From: Lentisphaeraceae bacterium
GTDB taxonomy: Bacteria > Verrucomicrobiota > Kiritimatiellia > RFP12 > DVOR01
Assembly (NCBI GenBank): GCA_004555175.1
Contig: SFJE01000004.1
Span: 9,405-73,404, forward strand
Direction: 5' to 3'
Length of the DNA: 64,000 nucleotides
The notes below the pieces were generated by a model. It was given only the letters and a program-made list of their open reading frames with translations. It ran no database searches and had not been told where the DNA came from. Positions 1 to 7,937 of the stretch are shown here, piece after piece (the first letter of the stretch is position 1; the number at the start of each line of letters is the position of its first letter). Both the position numbers and the translations under genes were made by a program.

Positions 1-1540
1 TGCCGTCGGCATCGACATCAATCTGCTCAATGCGCTTTTTCTGCCCGTTGTTTTCCACGCGGAAGTAGTCGCTATTAAAGTTCCCGCCGCCGGGATAACC
101 ATTCATTGAGTCGGAGACATCCACCGGATATTCGGTGTAACCCTGTGCCTGTAAGAAGGCCTCAAGCATTACCGGGTTGCAGAAATCGGAGTTGGTATTA
201 TTCACCGGCCCGGCGGTGATGAGGCCTTTGGCGCAGAAGCCAACGAGGTCGGCCTTGTCGCGATTATTAGCCGCGGTGGCGTTGGGGTCGTTCTTTGAGT
301 TCGACCAATCGGGGCGATTGACATAGGTGACATTGTCAATGAAGTGGATGTTGCGCCCGGCGTAAATGCACCCTTGGCCTTTGATGTAGCCGCCGATAAC
401 CACATCACCTTCGATGACCACTGGACCATTGATGACGATGGGATTCTTCTTGGTGCCATACATCACCACACAGCCGGCATCTTGCGCATTGGAAATCCCA
501 GAGGGGCCGGGATTGTCCTTGGAATAAACAGCGGAAATCGTTTGACGACTTGGATTGAGGGAGTAGTGTCCTGCGCCATCAACATAAAGCGGGTTGTAGG
601 TGAGCGTGCCGTTTCCCTCGCGGGCGAGAGAACGGTAGGTTTCTAAGTCGCCAATATAGGGGAGTTCAAAGACGGCGGCGTGCTCGTTTCGGGTCACATC
701 GGTGGTTTCAGGGCCAGCGGCGTAGCCCATTGGCCAGGGGGTTGTGTCGTCAGCCGGAGAGGTTGGGCGGCAAGTGGGCGTCTCGGACTGGCGTGCACGG
801 TAGGCGGCCAAGGATTCGGATGTAGGCCACGGGGACGCCCAATAAGGGGTAATTGAGCCATCGCCACAGGCGGGCACATCTTGGTTACAGGCTGCTGTTA
901 CCGTGCCATTGATAATGCAGGCCATAAATGGGGCCCATCCAACATTGTTTCCCAGCGAGCAATCGCCATTGAAGTAGGCATTGCCGTTGAGCACGCCACT
1001 ATAGAGCTGGCCGCCGTTGTTCACGAAGTAGGCGTAGTCAAAGACCTTGGATTGCTCCACGGACATGCGGAAGGTCTCTTCAATGGCCTTGGTGACCAAC
1101 TTCCCCAGGGGCGAGCGCTTGGAGGCGGTGGTTCGAATGGTCATTGCAATGGTGCGTGCGGTGGTGTTAACACTATCAACCTGCGCTTCGTAGGAGATGG
1201 CGCACCCGGCATTCGGGTCTAGTGTTCGATTGATTTCAATGAGGCTCCGGGCGTTGCTCTCCAGCCAGGTGAGGAGGACCATTGGCGTCTTGCTTCGGTC
1301 GGTGACATAGTAGTTCCGGAAGCCCTCATAGATGGCGAGTTTGGCGTCTTCGAGGGCGGTTTGGGCGGCGAGGCGGCACTGGGTGGCGGTGATGCTTTCG
1401 GCGGTGAGGCGGGTGCCAAAGTCAACGTAGCTGGCGAGAGTGCCGACGAGCAGGGAGATAATGAGCAGGAAGAGGAGGGCGGTGGGGAAGACGAAGCCAG
1501 CGCGGCGGTTGGCGCGGGGGCGTGGAAGCGTTGGGTTCAT
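1..1540 (-). CDS. PilX/GspK-like minor pilin protein (partial, 3' end off window)
   Basis: The frame is open from an ATG at 1540 to the left edge, about 513 codons with no stop. The N-terminus is Arg-rich (LPRPRANRRAG) and is followed by FVFPTALLFLLIISLLVG. This matches a prepilin cleavage site (G|F) plus a hydrophobic helix, but the usual Glu5 is absent, as in PilX/GspK-type minor pilins. After the helix comes a region rich in Gln, Ala and Thr (AAQTALEDAKLAIYEGFRNY), again PilX-like. A long exported domain follows, with Cys residues and a glycine-rich stretch (PIVINGPVVIEGDVVIGGYI) that resembles beta-helix or polymer-forming repeats. The last visible residues, DVDADG, look like a Ca-binding loop. 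It is the last visible gene of the pilus operon and follows two other pseudopilins. Family assignment is by features only. Confidence 0.75.
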   Translation of the reverse strand, partial: MNPTLPRPRANRRAGFVFPTALLFLLIISLLVGTLASYVDFGTRLTAESITATQCRLAAQTALEDAKLAIYEGFRNYYVTDRSKTPMVLLTWLESNARSLIEINRTLDPNAGCAISYEAQVDSVNTTARTIAMTIRTTASKRSPLGKLVTKAIEETFRMSVEQSKVFDYAYFVNNGGQLYSGVLNGNAYFNGDCSLGNNVGWAPFMACIINGTVTAACNQDVPACGDGSITPYWASPWPTSESLAAYRARQSETPTCRPTSPADDTTPWPMGYAAGPETTDVTRNEHAAVFELPYIGDLETYRSLAREGNGTLTYNPLYVDGAGHYSLNPSRQTISAVYSKDNPGPSGISNAQDAGCVVMYGTKKNPIVINGPVVIEGDVVIGGYIKGQGCIYAGRNIHFIDNVTYVNRPDWSNSKNDPNATAANNRDKADLVGFCAKGLITAGPVNNTNSDFCNPVMLEAFLQAQGYTEYPVDVSDSMNGYPGGGNFNSDYFRVENNGQKKRIEQIDVDADG

Positions 1541-1568
1541 AGCGTTCTCCATCTTAGGGGGTGGGGAA

Positions 1569-2279
1569 TTACTTGAGGACCTTGCCAAAGCGAGGAACGG
1601 CCAAGCGCTGGGCTTGGGTATACTGGCCATTCTGCGAGGCCACTTGGAGGTCGATGTAAAGGGTGTCGAGATCGGTGTTCCACTGGAAGGCGGTGGTGTC
1701 GGCGGGGGAGACGACGAGGGGGGAGGGGGCGAGCCAGCGCCGGGCAAGGGCGGAATCCTCCTCGGCCTCGGAGTAGGTGAGGCCATTGGTGCCGCTCAGG
1801 GAGAGCGTCTCGGGCGAACTGATGGAGCCGACCTTATGGAAGGTGACGCGCCCGGCAATGACTTGGTCAATGACAACGCTGCAAAGACCTTCATTCTCGC
1901 CGGGGGTGAGGCGGAAGAGGAGCTTATCGCGCAAGTTTCGCAGGGCCACGGAGAGCTCGGTATTGGCAATAATGCTCGCCACGGCTCGCTGGCAGGAGAG
2001 GGTCACGCTAATCACTTGCCCGAGAATGAGCACGCCGAGGGCGGAGACCATCGTCACCTCCAGGAGGGTCATGCCGGCCCGGCGGGAGAACGGCTTGGGG
2101 GTAGCCCCCTCGGGGCGGGGGTTTATCGACAGGTCTGGGGAGTTATCGACAGGCCCGCGCCGCTTTACATTTTTGTCCGCCCCTACCTCGGGTCGAGGTA
2201 GGCCCTGTCTCGGGTCGAGGTAGGCCCTCCCTCGAGTTGAGGTAGGCGCGGGTGCTTTTTTTGTCTTCTGCGTGGACAT
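1569..2279 (-). CDS. Type II/IV pseudopilin with long repeat-derived leader
   Basis: A prepilin cleavage motif, SRRAG|MTLLEVTMVSALGVLIL, with Glu5 present, starts about residue 70. The exported part is about 165 residues. Pseudopilin leaders are normally under 30 residues, yet the only in-frame ATG upstream of the G|M site is at 2279, with a GGGAG ribosome site 5 bases before it. The resulting leader of about 68 residues is partly encoded by a 22-bp repeat array. Either translation really starts at 2279, or a rare start such as CTG inside the leader is used. The gene sits between two other pilin-like genes and likely encodes a minor pilin. Confidence 0.75.
   Translation of the reverse strand: MSTQKTKKAPAPTSTRGRAYLDPRQGLPRPEVGADKNVKRRGPVDNSPDLSINPRPEGATPKPFSRRAGMTLLEVTMVSALGVLILGQVISVTLSCQRAVASIIANTELSVALRNLRDKLLFRLTPGENEGLCSVVIDQVIAGRVTFHKVGSISSPETLSLSGTNGLTYSEAEEDSALARRWLAPSPLVVSPADTTAFQWNTDLDTLYIDLQVASQNGQYTQAQRLAVPRFGKVLK
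2182..2247. repeat. 22-bp tandem repeat array A (3 units)
   Basis: Three units begin at 2182, 2204 and 2226, an exact 22-bp period. Each contains a CGAGGTAGG or TTGAGGTAGG half-site, and the first forms the inverted repeat CCTACCTCG-GGT-CGAGGTAGG. The same period and core recur at 18889 and 57720. This copy lies inside the reading frame of the pseudopilin leader; three units make 66 bp, which keeps the frame. Confidence 0.85.
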
Positions 2280-2300
2280 CCAACGCTCCCATCTTTTTCG

Positions 2301-2334
2301 ATCGTGTCTTTGTGCGCTTTGTGTTCTTTGTGGT
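2301..2334. repeat. CTTTGTG-type intergenic element
   Basis: A run of CTTTGTG-like units (TCTTTGTGCGCTTTGTG, then TTCTTTGTGG) lies between two pilin-like genes. The reverse complement of the same motif, CCACAAAGAACACAAAG, occurs at 63663-63730. Translation of such runs gives spurious HKEHK-type peptides, so it is treated as a non-coding dispersed repeat. Confidence 0.55.
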
Positions 2335-2366
2335 AGCTCAATCCTGCGTGCGTTTCGGCACTCTCG

Positions 2367-2873
2367 TCAGTCGGTGAGGCGGGAGTTGTTGGTGCGCACG
2401 AGGCGGTAGGGGGAGCGCTCGCCGTTGGGGTCGGTGGGGTCGGCCTGCCAGAGGCTGCGCCACTTGCCGCCCACTTGCCAGTAGACATTGGCGAGGAGGG
2501 TGCAGTAGTTGCCCTCGCGGCGGATACGCAAGTAGCGGCGGATGGGGAGCTTACCATCGTGAGAGAGGGCGGGGAGATCGCGCCGGGCATCGGCCTCTGG
2601 AAGGGTGATGAGGATCTCGTCGGTGGGGGTGGCAGCGGGGAGGTGGTCGAAGGGGCGGTTGAACTGCTTCCAAAGGATGTCCCAGGCGTAGGCATCGGCT
2701 AGGAGGCGGCACTTGTTCTCCTCGGAGATCCGCCGATAGGTCATGATGCTATCGAGCATAAAGAGGGAGAGGAGGATGAGAACGGCCGAGGCGGCCGTAA
2801 TCTCAATCAAGGTAAAGCCAGCCTTGGCGCGGCGGCGCGCGCGGCTTGGGAGGGCGTGGTGAAAGAAGAACAT
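2367..2873 (-). CDS. Type II/IV pseudopilin
   Basis: The 168-residue protein begins MFFFHHALPSRARRRAKAG and then FTLIEITAASAVLILLSLFM. This is a classical prepilin leader with G|F cleavage and Glu5. The ATG at 2873 is preceded by AGGAG nine bases upstream, which decides the start over longer in-frame options. The exported domain ends PYRLVRTNNSRLTD and has no other family signature that I recognise. It lies between the NtrC-type regulator and the next pseudopilin, so it is probably a minor pilin of the same machine. Confidence 0.82.
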   Translation of the reverse strand: MFFFHHALPSRARRRAKAGFTLIEITAASAVLILLSLFMLDSIMTYRRISEENKCRLLADAYAWDILWKQFNRPFDHLPAATPTDEILITLPEADARRDLPALSHDGKLPIRRYLRIRREGNYCTLLANVYWQVGGKWRSLWQADPTDPNGERSPYRLVRTNNSRLTD

Positions 2874-2889
2874 AGGCGGGCTCCTGGGG

Positions 2890-4278
2890 TTACTCGGAGA
2901 GCTTGCGGTAGAGCGTGGCCACAGAGACCTGGAGGATATGCGCGGCCTCGGTCTTATCGCCATTGCAGCGGTCGAGGATTTGGCGGAGGTACTCGCGCTC
3001 CTTCTGGCGGAGGTAGCCCTTGAGCGACTCATCTGCCGGGGGCGTGGAGGCGGTGCCGGGGGCTTGCGCGCTGGGCGGTTGGATGACCGAGAGGGCGGCG
3101 GCCAACTTTGAGGGCAGATGCGCGGGGAGGATGACTTCGCTCCCCTCGCGGAAGGCCAGCGCGTGGGTGATGACATTCTCTAGCTCGCGGACATTGCCCG
3201 GCCAGGTGTAGTGGGTGAGGATTTCGGCAGTGCCGTTGGAGAGGGCCGGGCGCGGGAGGCCCTTGGGCAGACCGGTATCGATGAAGTGCTTGGCTAGGGG
3301 CAGGATGTCCTCCCGGCGCTGACGCAACGGCGGCAGGTTCACCGACACCACCGCCAAGCGGTAATAGAGGTCCGCCCGGAAGGTGCCGGCGGCCACCAGT
3401 TGCTCCAAGTCGGCATTGCTCGCGGCCACCAAGCGCACATTCACCGGGATGTCCTGCAAACCGCCCACGCGGCGGATTTCGCGCTCTTGGAGGCAACGCA
3501 GGAGCTTCCCTTGAAGGCTCAGGGGCATTGAGGAGATTTCATCAAGGAAGAGGGTGCCGCCGTTGGCCGCCTCCACCAAGCCCTTCTTATCGGCCGTGGC
3601 GCCGGTGAAGGCCCCCTTCATGTGGCCGAAGAGTTCGCTCTCCAAGAGCGGCTCGGGCAGGGCTGCGCAGTTGACGGCCACCCAGGGGCCCTTGGCGCGT
3701 GGACCTAGGGCGTGGAGGGTGCGGGCCACGACCTCCTTACCGGTGCCGCTCTCGCCATTGATGAGGACGGTGATGTCGTGCGGCGCGACCTTGCGCAACG
3801 TCTCGCACACCGGCTGCATGGTGGGGGCGGTGGCAATCATCCCGCCCAGCGCGCTTGCCTCCGGGGTTGCCTCGGCTGCATCCAAAGCCTCGACCAACTG
3901 GATTTTGCGGCTTTGGGCTTGCCGATCGGCCGCGCGGATGGTGGCCATTAGCTCGTTGACCTTGAAGGGCTTGGTGATGTAATCAAAGATGCCCCCGCGC
4001 ATGGCGTCCAACGCCGTCTCCAACGAGGCATAGGCCGTGAGCAGAATCACCGGCATCCCCGGGCGGCGCTTGCGGATCTCGGCAAAGAGCTCCAAGCCGT
4101 CCATTCCTGGCATTCGCAGGTCGGTGAGGACGAAGTCGATCTCGGCGTGCTCATCGAGCGTCTGCAGGGCGCTCGGGCCATCTTTAGCCGGAAGCACATC
4201 AAACTTGGCGCTCTTGAGTAGGCTCTCGAGCAACATCAAGATGCGGGCTTCGTCATCAACAATAAGAACAGTGGACAT
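2890..4278 (-). CDS. Sigma-54-dependent NtrC/PilR-type response regulator
   Basis: The 462 residues have three domains. A receiver domain (1-120) shows VDDE, the phospho-acceptor in LTDLRMPGMDG, and a conserved Lys in ITKPFK. An AAA+ domain (about 150-380) shows Walker A GESGTGKE, the sigma-54-contacting GAFTGA loop and a Walker B-like LFLDEIS. A C-terminal Fis-type helix-turn-helix reads GDKTEAAHILQVSVATLYRK. It should activate sigma-54 promoters when phosphorylated. AAGGAG precedes the ATG, and that site overlaps the stop of the histidine kinase upstream, so the two are translated together. Targets in the window are probably the sigma-54 promoters at 16741 and 18735, which makes it PilR-like. 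Confidence 0.93.
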   Translation of the reverse strand: MSTVLIVDDEARILMLLESLLKSAKFDVLPAKDGPSALQTLDEHAEIDFVLTDLRMPGMDGLELFAEIRKRRPGMPVILLTAYASLETALDAMRGGIFDYITKPFKVNELMATIRAADRQAQSRKIQLVEALDAAEATPEASALGGMIATAPTMQPVCETLRKVAPHDITVLINGESGTGKEVVARTLHALGPRAKGPWVAVNCAALPEPLLESELFGHMKGAFTGATADKKGLVEAANGGTLFLDEISSMPLSLQGKLLRCLQEREIRRVGGLQDIPVNVRLVAASNADLEQLVAAGTFRADLYYRLAVVSVNLPPLRQRREDILPLAKHFIDTGLPKGLPRPALSNGTAEILTHYTWPGNVRELENVITHALAFREGSEVILPAHLPSKLAAALSVIQPPSAQAPGTASTPPADESLKGYLRQKEREYLRQILDRCNGDKTEAAHILQVSVATLYRKLSE

Positions 4279-4286
4279 AGCGCTCC

Positions 4287-7001
4287 TTACAGGTTAGAGG
4301 CGGGGGAAGTGGGTGTGGTGAGCAACGCTGCCAAGTGCGTGCGCAGGTCGGCCAACGTCCAGGGCTTGGGCAGAATGCCATCGGGCTTCAGCCCCTTGAA
4401 GAGAAAGTCGATATGCTCGCGCGAGAGGCCCGAGGTGATGACCAGCTTGAGGGCCGGCGCGCGCTCGCGCAGCTCGGCGCAGAGCGCCTGCGAGGTCTCC
4501 TGCCCTAGGTGCGCATCCACCAGCGCCACGGCAATCTCCGGGTGATGGTGAAGGGCCTCTAGCGCCTCGGTGGGGGTGGAGGCCACAAATACGGAGGCTT
4601 TGAAGAAGCGCTCAAGGAGGGTCTTGGAGGCGGTGCGGATGGCGCTGTCGTCATCCACCACCAGGCAGGAGAAGTGCTTGGGCGTGGAAACGCCTTCGGT
4701 CAGCGCTTGGAGGAGCGCCTCCGCGCGCTGGGGCGAGCAGGGCACGGTCGGCTCCTCCAACTGCGGCACCGGGACCTCTTCGCCGGCCGGCACCCAAATG
4801 CGGAAGGCGGTGCCGCGCCCGACAATCGAACGGAAGGCCAGGACACCGCCGTGCGCCTCCACCAATGCGCGGACAATCGCCATCCCTAAGCCGCGGTGGA
4901 GGCCCCCCTTGGTTGAGACGGCGGGCTCAAAGAGGTGTTCCTGTATCGCCTCGGGAATGCCCGGACCGTCATCTGAAAGCTCAAAGAGGACGCCGGGGCG
5001 ATTGGCTGGCGTTTTATTCTGTTCGTTGCGGTCCACTTTGGGCCAGACCACGGCGCGCGTTGAATCAAGCTTGGCCAAGCTGCACGCCTTGGCGCGAATG
5101 TGGATGGTGCCGCCGCCATGGGCGGCGAGGGCCTCGGAGGCGTTGCGGGTGATGTTCGAGAGGATGCGCCAGAAGTTCGTGGGATCCACCAAGACGGTGC
5201 ACGTGCCGAGCGGAACGGGATCGATTTGCAGGCGGACGTTGGTGGGCAGGGCGTTGGCGTAGAAGGTTTCGAGGGCCATGAGGAGCGTGGCGGGGGATTC
5301 GCTCTTGCACTTGAGGTTGATGTTACCGGCTGAATCCATGAGGTCGCGAGCGAGGAGGGTGCCCTTGTTGCAGGCGTTGCGCAGGGAGTGGAGGGAGGCG
5401 CGGACATCATCGGGCGACTCGGGGTTGATGGCCTCGACCACGCTCTGGATGACGGCAATGGTGTTGTTGATGTCATGCGCCATAAAGCGGGCGAAGTCGT
5501 TCATCTGCGAGCGTTGACGGCTCTGGCGGAGCTGGACCTCGGCAAGGGTGCGGCGCTGAGCCTCGCGAACGCGGCGGGAGATGTCGGTGAAGATGACCAG
5601 AATGGTCTCGTTACCCAGTTTGGAGAAGCGCGCCTCGAAGTAACGCGGTGCTTCGCCGGGGGTGCGGCAGGAGAGGCGAATGACCGATGCTTCGCCGCGG
5701 GTGAGCACGGTGTTACAGGTTTCGCGGAAGAGTTTGCACCCGGCGCGGTCGAAGGCCTGCGTATCCAATCCGTGGCCTTCTGTTAGGCCGGGGATGGGCG
5801 GCACGCCTTCGGGCTGCTTGCGCAGTTGCATCAAGGTGCCCTCGCGGTCAAAGACGCAGAGGCCATCGGGGATGTTGCGCAGGATCATGCGCTGGCTCCG
5901 TTCCACCTGGCTGGCCCGTGCGCTCACTTGGCTCACGGAGAGGAGTAGACGGTTGATTTCATCGACCAAGCGCGAGAAGACCTCTCCGCGTGCCCAGGGA
6001 ATGAAACTTGAAATGCCCGAAACGCTGTCGGCATGGATCTCTTGCAGGTGGTCGATGAGATGGCGGATGGGGCGGAAGATGCCAATGTGCATCAGCGTCG
6101 CGTTCAGGAGCAGGAAGAGGAACATTCCGGCAGCGGCAATCAGCGGTAGGGCCAAGCGCAGACGCGCGGCCAGCACTGGCATCCCGGCGGGCAAACGCAG
6201 CGTATAGCGCGCCACGGGCAGTCCAGTCATGTCGAAGAGCGGGAAAATCGCCTCGAAGCACGCCGTCCCCAGCCCGTAGGTGCCGAAGAAGTCATTCTCG
6301 CGTGTGCCACGAAGGATGGACGCCGGCGTCTGCGCGTGACCGATGGCGGTGAGGCGTTCGCTCGGGAAGACCTCAAAGAAGCCGACGGTCGATCCCTCGG
6401 GCAGGTGGACGGTGAGCGAACCCAGCTCGCGCCCTAGGACAATATAGGCGTTAGGCCAGAGTTGGCCCTCAAAGACAAGCGGGATGGTGGCCACGAAGAA
6501 GGGCGTGCCGCGCAGGATGAGAATACCCAGCGGCAGCGTGGGCGGGGTGATGGCGTTGGCAAAGGTGTTGTAAAAGAGGGGTTGATAGCGGTGGAGTTCG
6601 GTGCCGGCGGCCTTGGAGACGAGCCCGCCCTCCTGCTGCAGGTAGGCTTCATGAATTTTACCGCCGCCGATAACATAGACGGCCAAGGGGTAGGGCGAGC
6701 CATCGGCGCTGCGGTGGAAGAGATCCAAGTGTCGCTCAAAGTCGATATAGCCGAGCTCTTGGAAACGGTTAACGATGCGCTCGCCATCGGCCATAATCTC
6801 AGCGCGCAGGGCCTCAAATGCGCCTGTCAACGCTTCGGCCTGCGTTAGGGCCACAGTTTTAGGGCGTTCAATTGCGCGTTTAATCGCCCAGTCCACCCCA
6901 ACGTAGATGCCCACACAGAGCGCCAGCGCGCTCCCCCAAAAGAGGAGGCGCAACAGCAGGTGCCGCGGCAGGGAGAGGTGCGAAAACAGGCGCATAGGCA
7001 T
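4287..7001 (-). CDS. Membrane hybrid histidine kinase (PilS-like role) with C-terminal receiver
   Basis: In this 904-residue protein a transmembrane helix at about 13-35 and a second at about 285-310 bracket a periplasmic sensor domain of about 250 residues; a HAMP-like linker follows. A PAS-like region (about 370-490) leads to the H-box FMAHDINNTIAVI, an N-box near NITRNASEAL, DDGPGIP and the G-box GLGMAIV. The C-terminus is a receiver domain with VDDDS, a DAHLG acceptor and LPKPW. All kinase residues are present. It likely autophosphorylates and feeds the NtrC-type regulator immediately downstream, with the C-terminal receiver as a sink or relay. The extracytoplasmic ligand is unknown. Confidence 0.9.
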   Translation of the reverse strand: MPMRLFSHLSLPRHLLLRLLFWGSALALCVGIYVGVDWAIKRAIERPKTVALTQAEALTGAFEALRAEIMADGERIVNRFQELGYIDFERHLDLFHRSADGSPYPLAVYVIGGGKIHEAYLQQEGGLVSKAAGTELHRYQPLFYNTFANAITPPTLPLGILILRGTPFFVATIPLVFEGQLWPNAYIVLGRELGSLTVHLPEGSTVGFFEVFPSERLTAIGHAQTPASILRGTRENDFFGTYGLGTACFEAIFPLFDMTGLPVARYTLRLPAGMPVLAARLRLALPLIAAAGMFLFLLLNATLMHIGIFRPIRHLIDHLQEIHADSVSGISSFIPWARGEVFSRLVDEINRLLLSVSQVSARASQVERSQRMILRNIPDGLCVFDREGTLMQLRKQPEGVPPIPGLTEGHGLDTQAFDRAGCKLFRETCNTVLTRGEASVIRLSCRTPGEAPRYFEARFSKLGNETILVIFTDISRRVREAQRRTLAEVQLRQSRQRSQMNDFARFMAHDINNTIAVIQSVVEAINPESPDDVRASLHSLRNACNKGTLLARDLMDSAGNINLKCKSESPATLLMALETFYANALPTNVRLQIDPVPLGTCTVLVDPTNFWRILSNITRNASEALAAHGGGTIHIRAKACSLAKLDSTRAVVWPKVDRNEQNKTPANRPGVLFELSDDGPGIPEAIQEHLFEPAVSTKGGLHRGLGMAIVRALVEAHGGVLAFRSIVGRGTAFRIWVPAGEEVPVPQLEEPTVPCSPQRAEALLQALTEGVSTPKHFSCLVVDDDSAIRTASKTLLERFFKASVFVASTPTEALEALHHHPEIAVALVDAHLGQETSQALCAELRERAPALKLVITSGLSREHIDFLFKGLKPDGILPKPWTLADLRTHLAALLTTPTSPASNL

Positions 7002-7019
7002 CTGGGTGGTTCGGCTCGG

Positions 7020-7916
7020 TTAGGCTTCCTTGGCGTAGCGCTTCTCACAGGCAGCCCGGAAGGCCGAAGGCCGCATGAGATAGAACCGGCAGGGGCGCGC
7101 CAATCGTGCCGCCAGCGCTTCCAATCCCTCCGAAGAGACTGGATTGAGCGTGGCCACCAGCAAGTTCCCTGCCATCGTAGCAAAAGGGAGGACGCCGCGC
7201 ACGCGCACTTCCGCTTCCCCCATGGCTTCAAGCGCTTCGCCCTCGGCCTTGAAGCGCTCGACTGGCACTGGCGGCACCTCAAAGTGCTGAATCAACCCCA
7301 CGAGGCAACTTTCGAGCTGCGTACCATCCACCTCTTCAATCAGGCGCAGGGCGGAGATGGTTTCCTGATGGCCAGCCTCTCGTAGGGTCACGAGGCGTTT
7401 GCGAACCTCATCGGCCATCGCCTCCTGGATGAGCCGATGCTCGGCCAGCCAGTCGACGCATTGCAACTCGTGGCGGACGCACTGCTCGGCGAGTGTCTCG
7501 GAGCCGAGCTGGGGACCCACCTGGGCCGGATTGGGGGTGAAGTTGGCCTGGGATGCGGGAGCGCCGCCGGGGGCGGAGGTCCCTTCGGTCTGGCGCTGGG
7601 CTTGCTGACGGTACGCCTCCAACCCGCGGATGACCTCGGCCCGCTTGAGGAGCAATTGGAGGGCGGGATCGGCTAGGCGCTCCTCGGGGAGGAGGGCGAG
7701 GACGCGTTCAGCCTGGTCGGCATCCCGGTGGCGGAGAAGGGCGGCCGCCAGAGCGGGGATGTGGCGGTTGCGCTGTTCGGTTTGCCCGGCCAGGTCATAG
7801 GCCAGCACCAAGTAGAGAAGGGCGGCCAGGTCCCCGGGACGGAGCTGCAGGAGCTTCTCAAAGAAGGCGATGCCTTCGCTGAAGGCTTGGGGTGTCTGCG
7901 CGGTATCGTTGTCCAT
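7020..7916 (-). CDS. TPR-like protein with MshEN-like C-terminal domain
   Basis: The 298 residues begin with Ala/Leu-rich helical repeats (ALLYLVLAYDLAGQTEQRN), which look like tetratricopeptide repeats. The last 60 residues (VLPFATMAGNLLVATLNPVS...LARPCRFYLMRPSAFRAACEKRY) resemble the second half of the N-terminal domain of GspE/PilB ATPases (MshEN), a fold that binds c-di-GMP in some proteins. No ATPase domain is present. I chose the ATG at 7916 because AGGAG sits six bases before it; a TTG and another ATG lie just upstream. It follows pilT with a short gap, so a regulatory or scaffold role in the pilus motor is inferred. Confidence 0.6.
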   Translation of the reverse strand: MDNDTAQTPQAFSEGIAFFEKLLQLRPGDLAALLYLVLAYDLAGQTEQRNRHIPALAAALLRHRDADQAERVLALLPEERLADPALQLLLKRAEVIRGLEAYRQQAQRQTEGTSAPGGAPASQANFTPNPAQVGPQLGSETLAEQCVRHELQCVDWLAEHRLIQEAMADEVRKRLVTLREAGHQETISALRLIEEVDGTQLESCLVGLIQHFEVPPVPVERFKAEGEALEAMGEAEVRVRGVLPFATMAGNLLVATLNPVSSEGLEALAARLARPCRFYLMRPSAFRAACEKRYAKEA

Positions 7917-7937
7917 CATCAACTCCTGCGTGGGGGC

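Noticed and set aside
2183..2695. Open frame giving an HKEHKAHKD-like peptide
   Set aside because: This peptide type arises from the CTTTGTG-type intergenic repeat and is not a real gene.
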